64,000 bases of DNA, from positions 17,980,001-18,044,000 of the forward strand of contig CM063106.1 in assembly GCA_031841125.1 (NCBI GenBank). The letters are read 5' to 3'. The notes below the pieces were generated by a model that was not told the DNA's origin, did no database searches, and saw only the letters and a program-made list of their open reading frames with translations. A program made the translations under genes and the position numbers. Within the stretch, counting starts at the first letter, position 1, and each line of letters begins with the position of its first letter. Below are positions 37,601 to 52,600 of this stretch, piece after piece. Origin of the DNA: Acanthococcus lagerstroemiae (lineage: Eukaryota > Arthropoda > Insecta > Hemiptera > Eriococcidae).

Positions 37601-40600
37601 GATACCACTTGACGTTATCAAATACTTGTGCTTCAACGTATGAAGTACCTCAATAACATTTTTCCTTATAGCACTGAAATTGACTTGTGGCGAGACAATG
37701 ACCTACGAGTACCATTATTATGTCAATCTCAACTTTCGTTTTCATAGAAATAATTCGTTGGCCACATTTTCTATATCTGTTGCAGTCGTACACAGCTTTC
37801 TTATGACGAAGTACCGGCCGGATAAGTACGAATGAAATACCTGCACGAATTTAAGCGATAAAATTCGGAGCTCTGTACCGCAGATATGAATAATCTTATC
37901 TACAAATGTGTTTGTATTCGTTTAAATAATTTCAAAGATGACCTAGTCACTGTACACTGACGATAGCCACACTACTAATGATTACCCTAGCACATTCAAT
38001 ACTCTCGAGCAAGCTCGTAATTTCCTGTTGATAACGGCAGGCAAACTATTCAAAAATATCAACAGAATGGAAGATTGACAATTTACCGATATACGTACGC
38101 ACAGACTGCCAAAATACCTACAGTAAGTTTAGAAATATTGGAGAACATGGTAGCACATAAGTAGACGAAACTTTTGTTGCTGATCAACTAAGATATTGGA
38201 ACATATTACAGACAAGTAACTATAGATAACTGTCAATACATCAGCCAAGTCAAACATCAAAAATGGGAGACTACTGAGAGATTTGGCGGAGCTCAGTTTC
38301 CAATATCGAGGGATTTTTAGAGTTCCATACAACTGATTTCTAGAAACTTGCGTAAGTAAATTCATCAGTGTTCTCATTTTGGTGAAATGTTTTTACTTCA
38401 TGTTTTCACGGTACTCCATCAAATTGGGGACCCTCTTAGATATCTTTTTCAAAACGAGGGTCTTTCAAGGAACTTCGCGGAATATACATACCCTGTACAC
38501 CCGCCAAAATTACCGATAGTCTTGTCGACGGTTGACAGCACTGTTTTTTTTTTTTATTCTGAAAAAGAATAAAGGGTGCAATGCTGTGAAGTAGACTGTA
38601 GTTTTGGACACCCCATATATTTCTCCAGACAGTCATCATGTTTCATTGAAATACGTTACCACAAGGCTACAGAAACGATCAACTATACAAGGTTATAATT
38701 AGACCTTTTGTTTTAATCGTTTCTGTAGCCTTGCTATAACGTAACATACAGCGTCGATGCGATATTATATATTCACATCTGCGTCCGACATTATCTGCGA
38801 GTTTGAGAGAGATGTCACACGGCTCCCTCCTTGCAATAATGTAACATAGCGTCGATACGATACACGATACATCTGTGACCGATAGTATCTGCGAGTTTGG
38901 GCAAGATGGTACAGCCTCAATCTCCCCTCCCCACCCTGGAAAACCTCGTATTCGCCTGCGAGCACCACGCTCTTTGTATCAGCCTGCGAGTACTACGCTC
39001 TGCTAGTGCATAGTACTCGCAGGCTGATACAAGGAGCGTGGTGCTCGCAGGCGAATACGAGGAGCGTTTACAAATGAAAGCTTGCGAGTCGGAAGCGCCT
39101 TGCGCCCGAGCCTTGATTCGTACGATTTACATTTCGCGCCTCTATTCCGACGACGAAATTTCAGCGACATACCACTTTCTTATTTTCCCTTTGTGTGTCA
39201 AGAATTTCCATAGAAATTCCTGTTAATAACACAGCTGAAGACTATAGTCGTGCAGCAACAACACGGCTGCAAACTGTAGTCGCGCAGGATGCAGCAAAGA
39301 TCAAGATCAATGAGGACATGGCTGGAGGAAAAATAAATTTCCATGGAAAAGAGCTAAATCATATAGACTGGCTTTGTGTCGGGGGGGGGGGCATCACGGG
39401 TTTCCAGCGTGTTGGGTCGAGCGTAACAGTTTTTGCTCAAGTATACTCATGGCTGGAATAAAAAATCTCCATGGAAATTATTATTTCATTCTTCCTCAAA
39501 TGTAACGCGTAACGTTTTTCCAATTTGTGTGCCACAGTAAAGACGTAGAAATGTGAAAAAACTGATTTTCTCGGAAAAATAAAGTTTTGAAAATCCACCC
39601 GTTAGTTCCTTCTCATCCATTCAATCCCAACAGTTTACACTCAAACTCGTATTCGTCTCCTCAAGCTTACCGTAGCCAGTGACTAGAACATTTTACCATA
39701 CGTTCAACGTGACAATACATTGTTCTCTCATCAAGTCTTAACCATACAACAGTTTGCCATTGAACAAAGTAATGCTGAGATGAAACGAGGAAAGTATCAG
39801 TAACTTTATTAGCTTGTTCGATTTTCATTTGTGTAATTCCATGCTAAAAAATACTACCCTAACTTTCTAGCTTCATACACAAGTCCTCAGAAATAAGAAA
39901 GAAAGAATGAAACGACGTTGTAAAAGAGAGGAATGTGCAACCAAAATCAATATAGTATGTTCAACGGAAGACATAATGGCAGAAAACAGTGCAAGAATTA
40001 CGCAATCATATCATCAGCCACTGATAAGTACCAAAGATCTCGTGTAGAAGTCACAAATAATATCAACGAAGAAAGGAAAAAACAAATACGTACAACGAAT
40101 GAAGAATGTTTCCTAAAGTGTGAATAATCAATTCATTTATCTGACAAATTATAGTAATTGGTGGTTAACATCTTCACATATCAGAACTCTTAAAACACGT
40201 GTACCTAGTACCTACACACTACCCAAACACCCTCACACACATGTACATACGGCAGTGCGGGTGTGGACAGAACAGCTAAGGCGGTACTGATACAGACAAT
40301 ACGTCCTCACACGGAGGAATGGATAAAATTAGAAAAATTAAGAAGACTGATCTAGGACTTTTTCCATCCAAATGATCCTGTGATCTGAAACCGTGATCCA
40401 TTTCAATATGATCTTACCTATCACTCCTTGTATGACAAATTTACGAATTATTTCTCTTCATTTGAACAAATTTCAACAGGGAGGCCGACTTAGAACAAAG
40501 CAGGCTCCTAGCGCCGGGGTTGCAAGCGAGGACATAGCCTCTCCTGACCCGACGGTTCGCTATCCCCCCCTCAGAAAAAAGGCCGACTTTTTCTAGCTTT

Positions 40601-43600
40601 CTTATGCTTTTTGAACGTGAACTTGGCAGTTTTACCCTAAATGTCTCTCCCACCTTAGAAAGTGATAACACTATTAGCCCGAGGGGAGACCGAGCATATT
40701 TTATCCTTTAATGAAGTCATTAGGGTGGGGAAACGTCCTCCCCTAAAATAATTTAAATAGTTTGCCACGGTTTCTCCCTAGAGTCAGCAGAATTTTCTGA
40801 TACATATTCTTTAAAAAAAAAAATAAAAAAAATATCGCACGCTTTGTAAATTAAATTATTAATCGCCCCCATCCCCTTCAGGAATACCTTTGTGATATGG
40901 TGTGGAGGGAGAGGGGAAGGGTGTGTAAACACGAGGAATCCTAAATCGCATTTGACAAATTTTAGTTAATAAGAAAACAACCTAACTTTTTATATTTTTT
41001 GACAGGGACCCACCGACTTTCCGAATTTTTTCGATCTTTTAGTAAATATTATACAGACTGAAATGTTCCATTTTCCAACGACGAGCAAAAAAAAAAAAAA
41101 AAAAAAAAAAATTTCATCGTAATTTTTTCAACTGAGTGTTCGAAGTTTTTCTGATTTCTGGGTTCATTTTACGAAATAGGGGGAGGGGATACACTCCTTG
41201 GACCCCCTTCAGACCAGCCCTGCGAATTAACGCCTTAGAGAAAATATTCGACGGAGGATATTCTCAAACGTTTTCTGAGAATATTCTCTAAAAAAGGAAA
41301 TGCTAGAAACCTGCCAACCCTGTCCTTGTCCACTCATCATTCAGAATTTAATGACTACTGATTAGTGTTGCATCAGATTCGTAATTTACATTTTTTGGCA
41401 TGTTACCGGTAAATTGCGGTAACTCCGAGTAATTTTTGGTTCACATGAGATTTGGGTGGTAATCAAACGGAAGTTATGACAACTAAGTGATTAGTCAAAT
41501 CTACTAGAGTCCGGTGTACACGATCAACTATATTGACGTCAACACAACTGACAACTTCCCATCAAAATTCCATTTCATTGGAATTTTGACTGACATGAGC
41601 TCAATCAATTGGTAACTTACGCACACGCCTTCAATTCTATTGGCACTTTTCATCAATATAACTGATCGTGTATACTGGGCTTAGTGAATGAAAATTTCCG
41701 TTGTCATCCATCGAAGAATGTGCAATAAAAGGGACTTAAAACTCAATTCTGTTTAGGTCCTTTTTCCTCGACAGGTTTCAAAACTTATTTTAAGAATTGT
41801 GTTACGGTTTTGTAAATTACCCGGTTAAGTGTGGTAAGTCGGTAATCTACCAATTACGATAGATTACTGCACATAAACTGCGATCACTTGCCGTCACATA
41901 AATGGTAAGTTACTCAGACATCGGTAACTTATGAAAAGCGCCCGTCGATGCCGAATTGACTAGGCGGTACGCTCCGCATAGTTGCATCCGGCATCGACGG
42001 GCGCTTTTGGATCCAAAATGGTGTACGTCCCCACTCGTGTATTCTAGCGCTTTAACTATAGTGACGGTCTACAGTCGTGTGATGATGGTGGTACTGGGAT
42101 ATGCAATCGTGTATTCGTTAAACGGAAAAAAATTTGTATACAAGAGCAGCCCTTCTAACACAGCACATTTCATACTAAATTTAGCATACTTTTGCCTGCA
42201 CTCATATTATCACAGCGTATATCCTAGTTCTGCTTTGGGGGAAAATATTCTTCGTTTAACGTAATAAAGACATATTTTACCCTGACACTGACACTCTGAC
42301 ATTCAATTTTCTTATTTTCGTTTTCTAAAACACGTTTCTCAACTCTAAACTGGCTCACCGCTCTCATTCATTCTGGAAAAAAACAAAAAAAACTTGTAAA
42401 TTCGAAGCTGACTTGCCAACAATCAAACTGATGAGTTAGCGCCCATGTCTGATTCAAATTTCACGATTTCAACGCAATATCAGAAATGCCCATTTTGCAC
42501 ACACATTTTCGAAGTTGGTCGAATTAAACTTCAACTGACTCACACAAGCGATCGAACTAAAACAACTTTGTCAAGGGAAGAAGACCTGCACACAGAATGA
42601 TGGGAGTATGGACGAAGTCCACAATTCCCAAAGTAAATAACAACACTTATTTCTTCATTAAATTGCAACAACAAAGGCACCTCTCACAGACAATTGATCC
42701 ATAAGCGCAATTAGATAGAACTCGATCGCCACGACACGAGTTCGGAAATATTTTGTATTTTTTCCAATTTAACCCGCGATAAAACCTATTAATGACTGTA
42801 TTGGACTTTTGGACTCGGTGTAACGATACGACCGGTTACCACTGACGTGTTAGGGCAATTCCGTTTCAGTGCTTCGTCGCCAATGTATCAACATTCAAGA
42901 ACCTCACTTACTATACGGGAAAAACACTGAACTTCATCTTATGGAAGAACAAAAATTCCGGATTAATGAAACCAAAGGCAATCTGAGTGCGACAAATTAC
43001 AGGATGACTACTCGAAATTTCAGGAGGGGAAAAATGGAAATATGACCTAAGGACTATTCGCAAATTTTTTTTATTTTTTGATTCTCTCTTTACACACTAC
43101 TCGTCATCAAATATATTTTCAACCCCCCTCCCTATAAAAAACTTCAATTTTCTTCTCACTTTGTCGGTTATACCGGCGCACTTAATTGTTCCTTCTCAGA
43201 CACAACTGACGAGCTAGAAGTGCGTTAGCCGAAAAACAGAATTTAAATTTTACTTACACTAAACAACGGTAGCAAAAAATAAAGGGAAAAAATTCCTTCT
43301 TCGTATCAGCAGAATTTCCAGAATTTGAAGGAAGAAACTTCTTTAAAAAAGACTTATATGACCATTTTAGGAGAAAAATGACCTTAGATGACTTGAAATG
43401 GAAAAAATGACCAATTCGTCACCCTGGAATTATTGTCTTGTCACGAGTAACAGCGTAACTAACTTCGAACAAACCAATCAGATGCCCCGAATGGTTTTAT
43501 TCACATTTCTGGTTCATTTTCTACACATAATTCAACTCGACGTCAACTGTTGTTGCTCTCATGCCGACCTTTAACTATCTTGAACGTCGGACTAATCAAT

Positions 43601-46600
43601 GAAAATATAAGAACTATACAGTCGTATACATGGTGTCAAAGGAGTACCGAGGAAATTCTACCAGAGGATCAGAAGAAACCCAATTTTTTCGACTAAAAAG
43701 GGTCAATTTCAACCGCCAAAGAATGGAAGGAAGACAGAAGAAGAACAGAGGAAAATCAAGGGGCTGAGATCCAATAATGTTTCAACCAGAGCCAATTTAT
43801 GAACTTTCAGGAGGGGGGGGGGAGGCTATCGGTAAGCTACTGAAAACAATATAAGAAAATATATTCAACTGAATGAGCAAAATCAAGCGAAACATTCTTA
43901 CTTCATAATGGAGGAAAAGAGGGGCGAAAGTATACTTAAAAAGAAAAACACACACACACACCCTCAAAATACTTTAGTCTGTATTCTGAAGAGGACAAAG
44001 ATTTCGATGTTCCTTCCTCAAAAATGTTTCAACTGACTCTATCTCCGCCTCTTTACAGATTCTGAATTTGACTCAAGCTCGGAAGGCTTTTCGCCTTTCT
44101 ACGAGAGAAAGAAGAGACTGGTAGGCAAAAGAAGAAAAGTATGTGGAGATAAAGTGCCAGTATCGAAACTAGGGCTCTAGAGTAAATATAGATTCTTATT
44201 GAAACCACATCGAATCCATAGCAATTTTCAATTCGTCTTCATCTTCGGCCCTAAGATTTCGAATTCGATACCAACTTCGAAGGCTTCTAGTACTAACGGT
44301 TCTCCACGCAGAGTTGCTAGATTTGGTCCTTCCCACTATTTTTGCAAAATTTGGTTCTTTTACTTCTTTTGGTTGGTCCTTTCATTGGTTCGCTTCGTCA
44401 TCTGGACTCAAAAGGCCATATCTTAGTAAATAGAGAAGATTATTCACAGAATTTTGCCACATCATTAAGTTTTGTGCATCCAAATCCACCTTTTTTCAAA
44501 ATGTTGACTGCACCATAACCTATTGTGGATACGCCCGCATTGTATCAAACAGTGATAAATTCAGCGAAACTTGAGGATCACTTGGACTACAAAAGTAGAA
44601 CATTAGTACTGATAGTAGATTTCTGAATATCAAAGAATTAATAAAAAGTGTTTCAAACTTCCACTTGATTTGATACAAATTTAAGCGGAACGGGGAAAAA
44701 GTTCATATTTCCATCTCCCTTTAGTTACTTTAGTAACTATACTTGAATAATTAATAAGCAAGATTGATTGAAAATGAAAATGGATTTGCCAGTTTGTCTT
44801 CCTCTCATTTGATTCATCAATATCATTATCATTATTACACATATAGGGTGCAACAGGGCATCTTAAACTCTTTATCTTGCAAACGAAAGTTTGGAGCTGC
44901 GTGGCTGCAAACCGGTATTTAGCCCACCACCTGCGACCTTTACAAAAGCATCTAGAAACACCAGAGTACTGACATCTACCATTTGAGTCGCTTGGTGCCC
45001 AATAATTCACAATTTACTTTGCGGAACGTGCCACTAGCGTCCCGTGTATCAAATTGTGAATTATCGGGTACCAAGTGACTCAAAAGGGCGGATGTCAGTA
45101 CTCGGGTGTTTCCAGTTGCTCTACTCTTACTAGCGCCATTAAAATCACAGTACTAAAAATTAACGACTCGTTTGTGTCTTTTGCACACCTCTTACGGTAA
45201 CACTGATACCATGGCATAAGAGACGCTGAAATTCACTACTGTGATGTCAATGTAAGAGGTATTACGAAATGAAAGATCTCGCACAAGATAGAGAGAAATA
45301 GAGAGATGCATTAAACCGGTCGTAAGACTGATGACCTTATCATCAGCGCTGTTACGGCAGAAAATTCAATTTAGTCCTTTTTTATTGGGGAGGGGGGCGA
45401 AGAAAATTGGGAATTTGGTTCCTTTTTGCGTTCTCCATCTGGCAACGCTGTCCATGGAGGCAAGAAAAGACTGAATTAAGAACGGAAAGAAGAGGGAGAA
45501 AGAAGATCCAGAACAGCATCCAAATCGGAGGAGCTTCGGCGCTCCAAACTTCCAAACATGCGGGTTCAAGACGCTGATCCCTTGAAAATTTTCAATTCCA
45601 CTCCCTTCTATCAAAATTAGGTAACTGAATTCATTTTCGGCAGAAATTTTCAACCATGCGATTTCACCGAAAATGTGATGGCTTCGCAACTTCTATCTTC
45701 CCTATAAGATTACTGATCTGAACAGGCGTCTGGGATAAACAAAAAAAGTTTTGTCTCTTAATTTGGACACCGGTTAGGTCTGAATAACTACTTTTCGGTA
45801 GGAAATCTGAAGGGTAGGTTTTTATTCAAAAAAAGTTATCGGTTTACCTTGTACTAGGAAATTCAGAACTTAGCCGACTAAATGAACTTCTACTTTATTC
45901 GTCCGGTTAGTGATTTCAGGGTGTCTAACGAAATTAAAATTCAAAAATATAGGACTTTTATAGAACCTTTTATACAAATTTGATAGCAACTTTCGCAGTC
46001 TTACATGAAAATTTTCCTAATTTTCACGAACACAGGAAAAAAAGTTGTTCTCTTAACAACAATTTTCATTCCAAAAATGCACAATTCAGACGTACAGTTC
46101 AATGTTTCACTATCTCCTCTCTTCTCATTTTTTTTCTCTCTCTCTCTCTTTCGCGAGCTGATTTTCTTATTTTCATAGGACCAAAAGTGAAAATTAGAGC
46201 ACATTTATAGGTTAATAATACCTTCTTTAAAAATGAGGTACTTTATAGGATTTATAGGACTGTTAGACACCCTGGGTTTTTAACCTGGATAAGTTTTGAA
46301 GATCTTTCAACGATGAAAAAAGATTTCAAGTTGAGCTTATGTTTTTTTAGGGGAGGGAAGAAAAGGGAGGTCACACGAGTAAAGAAAGCTTCACTCCTCA
46401 AATTCTGCCAATCTCAATCTTGAATCCTATGGAAATCAATAAGCAGAAGAAAAAACACGACTCCAACTAATATTTGAAGATTAGGGAGAAGAAGCGCCTT
46501 CTACTGTTCCACAGCTGAAAAAAGCTACATCCTCAGTCGTATCTTTTGACAGGATACAACAGTAATCGATACCTCATCTTCAATAGCACAAAAATATTTC

Positions 46601-49600
46601 ATTTTTCGGCAATCATGAATGAGCTACGAAAATGATATGCGATATCAATATCACAAGTACAGTCGATGAAACAATTTTGTTCCCCGAAAAGGGCAAAATG
46701 AAAACCTCTGCGACAGTGACTAATTACGAGTGAGACTGGTTGACATAATTCACTCTTATCAGTCAGATAAACTGGCGATGTATCGGAAAAATTCGAACAC
46801 CCCGAGCCTCTTTGACGTAGGACGGTGCAACATGAACAATTATTTATGAAGAACGTTCTGGTCAGACTGGTTCCAAATAATGAATCTTCACTTTATCTTC
46901 GAATCATAGGTACTTCATACACATCGTTCTAAGTACATACTGTTTCCACTAGGTAAGAAATCGCTCATGTACATAACACACGTAAATTAACGGTAGCCAA
47001 CTAGAATATACAACACATTCCACGTGCCCTTCCCAGTAACAACATACATCGACACTCACTGCTACTTTCCCTACCAGAAGTCGTCATCTTCATCTAAAAC
47101 ATTAATTCAGTTTGAACGTAAATACTCGAAATGTTTACTCGGCGTTTCATTTCTTCTCTTCATTGGAAACATTGATAGTCGCCCCCTCCCCATTCATTTT
47201 AAAGCTTATATTACAAACAAAAATTTGACTCCCGGATAGGAAGATTATCATTAGAGCGTGCGCTGTCACGTAACAGCGCATAATTTAATTTTAAATAATA
47301 AATATGCGTACTAACATGAAATGGATTCTACTTGAAGTCAAGACCACAGAATACACCGGAAGGGGAGCGGGAGTCAAATTAGTAAAAATACGAATTCATT
47401 CATCCAGTCAAATTTTGCAAGCAATATATATCAATCCCATACCATGACGAATTTGAAGTTGTAGGTCCTAAAACCTTCTGTGGCTCTTTGGTGAAGACCA
47501 TACGTGATGAGATGAGTTTGTGTTACTACCTACAAAGGATGTTAGAAATAAGGTTCCCACCGAAATAACTCGAAAATGAACGAACGACAACTTATTTTTG
47601 AAGAAAGATCCGAAAATTACATAGGAAATACTATAATTCTAAGTATACGCCACCTTTATGGATACATTTATCCCAGCGTAACACCAAATTCAAAACTGCA
47701 TCGTGAAAGAAATTTGCGTCAACTTGGGCTAGCCACTGTTTGTCTTCCAATTTCACTTCTTTATTTGCGAACACTTTCCCGGCAAGCTGTTCACTAAAAG
47801 GGCCGAACACATATGACAATCAGGCGGACACAAGTCTGAATTGTATGGTGGATGTGACAGAAAATCAAATTTCAAAACCTTAATTTTATGGAATGCGTAA
47901 TCGAACGCTGTTCTATTCTGGAGGAACTCGTCACTTCACAACCAGGGATGCGGAAGCCGAACGATATAGGTTTCGCTTCCGGCTTCTAGCCTCCAATTCT
48001 CATCTAGCTTCTCGCTTCTAACTTCCAGCCTCAGTGTATGAACTTCTAATTAAAAATTTTTTTCGGCATCCGGGTTTCAGCTTCTTTTACTTATTCTCAC
48101 CATTTCACTAACCTTTTTTTTCTCTCTTTTTCTTCTACTTTTTTAGATAAAAAAACATAAGAGAACAATTTTCATAAAATTGTAAGAAGCTGACTGGAAA
48201 CTGAAAAACTTTCAGCCTGCGGCTTCCGGCTTCCAGCATTCAACTCATTCACCTTCCAACTTCTGGCTTCTTAAAATAATCCTAAAACTGCAAAAGCTAC
48301 CGGCTTCTGACTTCCAGCTCCAGGCTTTTCCGCATTGGGATTTAAACTTAAGAGTTTCAAGTTTTGGCAGCCCTGCATATGTGTGAGTGATCACTGATCA
48401 CGTATGTTTTACCATTAGCGTGTAGCAAACTTCAACCATCATTAAATCGATTAGAAATTCACTTTCAAAGAAAATTTGTCCTAAATTCTACTGCATCACC
48501 AAAAAATTAAATTATAATCAGTTCTACTGGCAGAACAATTTTCACTCGGTTTTTTGCCCTCCTGAAGGTAGCGGTGTTTCTACTTGAAAGTACACACGAT
48601 CAATCACTCATTTTCACCCGCCAACACCCCCGCAGGTAATTTTGCACTCTAGTGCAGGTTTAAATCCCAATCCCAGTTCACAACCATCGTCAGAAAATGA
48701 CAACTCGTGAAGAAATTAACGGAATAATTTGCAACTCGAAACACGAAGTGATAGGCCCCCAACAGTGATACTCCAAAAGCGCATCAGAAAGTCTCTCATC
48801 GTTCTCGAGTTATTTCGATGGGAACCTTATGTAATTACTGATCACCCGTAGCACATAAGGGATAAAACCGAGAGCAGGTTTGCTAGTGTCGACTCCTGAA
48901 AAGGTGACCAAGGTTGATGTTCCCATAAGAATACGTGTATTTTTTTAAATTCCAAATTACTGTTTTTCTTACAGAAGTTTACCACTGGTACAAAACGTGC
49001 TTGTAAACAACTAATGCATGTAAAATGGAGCCGTTTTAAGTTCATAAATTAATGAAAACTAGAGACCTCAATCTCTGAATAATTCATCAATTATATGACC
49101 CAAGAAAACATTTTGACTAGAAAAAGCGAATTCAAGTTACATGTACTCTTATGGTGATAACGTCCATAATCATCTTTTCAGGAAATTTTCCGGCAGAGCT
49201 ACCAACTTTGGAAACTCTTTTTTAGCGCTTATCCGCTTGCTCACCAGTCTTCCTCGCTGGCTACTTACTTATTCGTCTATCTCTGCCAGCTTGCTCTGGC
49301 TTCGCTGGGTTGCTGAAACTTGGAGCAGCCTATCTATCCCCGGAATTTCGGTATTTTTCGGGAAGACGACCCAAACAGTGTTTTTTCATTTGTAGGGTGT
49401 CTAACAAATTTGAAACTTACAAATACTGGACTTTCATTGGACTCTCTTCGGGTTTTTTATATGCGCAAAACTTGAGTTTGCAAGACACATAGTCATCGAA
49501 GTTGAGTTTTCGACAACACTACATTATTATTTCTCATTTTTCAATTTATACTGGACCTATATTAGAATTACTGAGCTTTTATTGGACTTATTGGACCATT

Positions 49601-52600
49601 TTTCAAACATTAGACCTACTGGCCTGATAGACACCCTGATTTGGAAACGGGATGTGAAGTTCTAATTTCTAGTGGAACAAGAAAAAATCTGAGAGGCCCA
49701 TAAAGACGAGAACTGGCGATCAAACCACTAAATTCCTATTTATAAAAAATGTCGTAATTCTTGATAGCATTCCACAGATAATAATGTATGTGCCATTATT
49801 GCGTTCATGAAATTCCATTTCTCAAGTCCTTGCCTGCCAGCCTACGTCTGTCTAACTGCCTGCAAGTTAGTCCCAGCCTACGTCTACATAGTGGCCTGCG
49901 AGTTAGTCTCGGCCTACATCTGTTCAACTGCCTACGAGTTAAGCTGGTTGCCTACCTACTGAGCTGCCTTTCAGTCAGCTGTAGTAGCTAGGCGGTTTTC
50001 TGAGGAGAAGAGGAGACGGGTGTCAGGTGTCTGGCCGAGAGATGCTGGCATAACACACTTTCACATCAATGTACTTGGATTATAAAACTTGACTGTATCT
50101 CTGATGTCCTATTTGTTTTTATGCATGGTTGCTCATCTCAAGTCTGTCAGTTTGCTTTTCTCGGATCACGGAGGATTTTTTCCTTCCCAAAAGGAGCGGT
50201 AGCAGCAGAAACAGCGATCGGTATGCAGAACGACAACTGACCATAGGAAAGGAAAGAGCCCTTGTTTTGAACTTGTCCACAGATTTTTTTTACCAATACC
50301 TTCCAAATGAAGCCTGAATGTAAGTCGGAAGTCGGAAGGTCGAAACTAAACATTGGAAGATATTGAAATTTGCAAGTCGGAAGCAAAAGGTGAGTCTTAT
50401 TGACTTTCTAGTTTTCATAAGGTTTTTAGTGTTCAGCCGAGAGTCTGAAAGTCAGTCTAAAATCGAAAGTTGTAAGATGAACGTCGAACATTCTTTGGAG
50501 AGCGAAAGCGAAAGGTAGAAATCAAGGGAAAAATGTGGAAAGCAAGTTCCATTCGTCAAAGTCACAAATGTAAGGTATAGTGAGAAATGGAACCTTAGAA
50601 TGAGAGAAAAAAATTACTTTTTGATTCGGATAGAGGATTTAACAACAAATCGAATAGTAAGATTGGGAAGCTCCATTTTCAGAATTAACGAAGGTATCAG
50701 TGCCAGAAACAGAAAAAGGGAAAATTGTGAGAAAAACAAGTTAATACTTATTGAATGTTAGTATAAAATGTGACCAGGGATGGTAACTCACCCTCTAATC
50801 ATCTCTCAGAGTTGGCAAATTGATCATTTCAGGAGCTCAGTTGGAAAATTCACACCGCTGAAGAGCTTTTTTTTAAAACTGGCAAATTTTTGAATTTTTT
50901 GCTCTCACAGTTGGGAAAATGTTGATTCTCCCCCTCAATAAATCTCAATAAATTTGCTATCGGCCCTGAATTTCACCACAAAACTTATCTTAAAAGTTGA
51001 TACATCAAGTTCTCATGATCTGCTTCCTCAAACCATGGGTATATGTTATTTAGGTTGCCCAGAACAACATTTTAACCTAGTTTCCCGTTTTTCTCCAAAC
51101 TAAAAAATTTTATTTTACTCCCTCTCTCTCACTCCTCGCTATATGGTTAGCTTCGAATGCAAAAATTTCATCTTTATTAAAACATCTATATCTTCATCTT
51201 AATAACAAGGAGATAATGCGATAAAATGCGATCAGATCAAGACATCTCGCTTTAATATGAGATAATTTGAAGAAAAATAATAATATTTAGATTTCCGCGT
51301 GCCTTGACAAAAGCAACATTTTCCATATTCAGCGATCCTATTGTCCTTTTTACCGGTTCTGTTGCATAAAACCTATTATCAGGATGAAAAAAGATATTAT
51401 TCAACTATTCGCCACATCCTCAATTCGCCTAAAATACTGATGCCAGCATTTTAGTTCTTTAAAATCGGTGGTGGAGAAAACTGAATGGTTGGCGTGGTTA
51501 CAATCAGAGATGTCCCTACTATAAAGATATTTTCACTGATTAATTCTGTTGTAGATACTCTGGAAGTATTTGCATTAAACACTGATTTCATCATGTGATG
51601 ACTAACATTCTGATTACCACATTTAGTTTCGTCACGTATATATGATTACGATCGTTCCAACATGGGGGCCGCAGGGGAGCAGATGGGACATCCCTCCAAT
51701 CTTAAAAATATATTACTTTACCAAAATTGTGTTTTTAAAAATACAAAATCGTGATAAAAAAGGTTTTGTCACCGTAAATTGTAAATTCTGTATCCCCCCC
51801 CCCCCAAAAAAAAAGGTTTGATGACGCCCATGGTCGATCATTTTCTAAAATTTACACGGAATAGCTGAAAGTTCTATTGCACAATTAAGGTAAGTTATAG
51901 AAAGACTTGATGCTTATTAAGGCATGTGAATGAGTCAGCTAATGCGCTAATGGTTCTAATGTTTCTTTCAGGTAGGTTCGGCAGTTGAAAATTTAAATGA
52001 AAGATACCTGACGGATTGTGGAAAAAAAAGTTTATAACATGATGTAGTAATGTTTTAAAAACCTTATCAAGTCATATAGTGTGATTGGTTTCATTCAGCT
52101 GCGCGCGCATGCCCGGTGAGCTAATGGAATGTCCAGCGAAACCGGTGTTTCGAGACGAAGCATTAATTTGTTTGTTTACAGTTATATTCATCCGTTCGTA
52201 GACGCAACCATTTTAGGTGTGAATTTTATTTTTTCAGTTGAAGAATTTGCAGTCAAGTTATCTAGCCTGTTTTTCGGATTCTTCATGCAAGTATTCAAAT
52301 TTAGAAATTAGATGTCATGTTTTCATCATAATGAACAAGTTATATGTCTTGTGGTTTCTGTTGGAATCTTACATAACTGGTATGAAAATACTCCTCAAGA
52401 TGACAGTTTCAAGTAAATACATGTTTGGGTTCCCCGCTATTTTGATCATAGGACATTCCATCTAATATGAAAGTAACTAGCCATTCTACTCACCAAGCAC
52501 TTCTGAATAGAGTTTCTAGCTCGCATAACTTTGTAACAACGTTCAGGATTTGATACAGGGGTCATTTCATTTTACATGTATTTTGGACTGGGAAAGTTGA

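Larger units (their letters stand above)
47550..48834 (-). mobile_element. mariner relic with TIRs and TA target duplication
   Basis: The left end AGGTTCCCACCGAAATAACT, preceded by TA, and the right end with the reverse complement AGTTATTTCGATGGGAACCT, followed by TA, bound 1.28 kb, the usual mariner size. A transposase fragment lies inside on the minus strand (separate entry). The middle is taken over by CTTC-rich repeats, and the 5' coding part is not recognisable. TA duplication is characteristic of Tc1/mariner. Confidence 0.9.

Noticed and set aside
39195..39461. 88-codon frame with [14 protein letters not shown] segment
   Set aside because: No family recognised. It contains a G10 tract and lies beside fold-back DNA.
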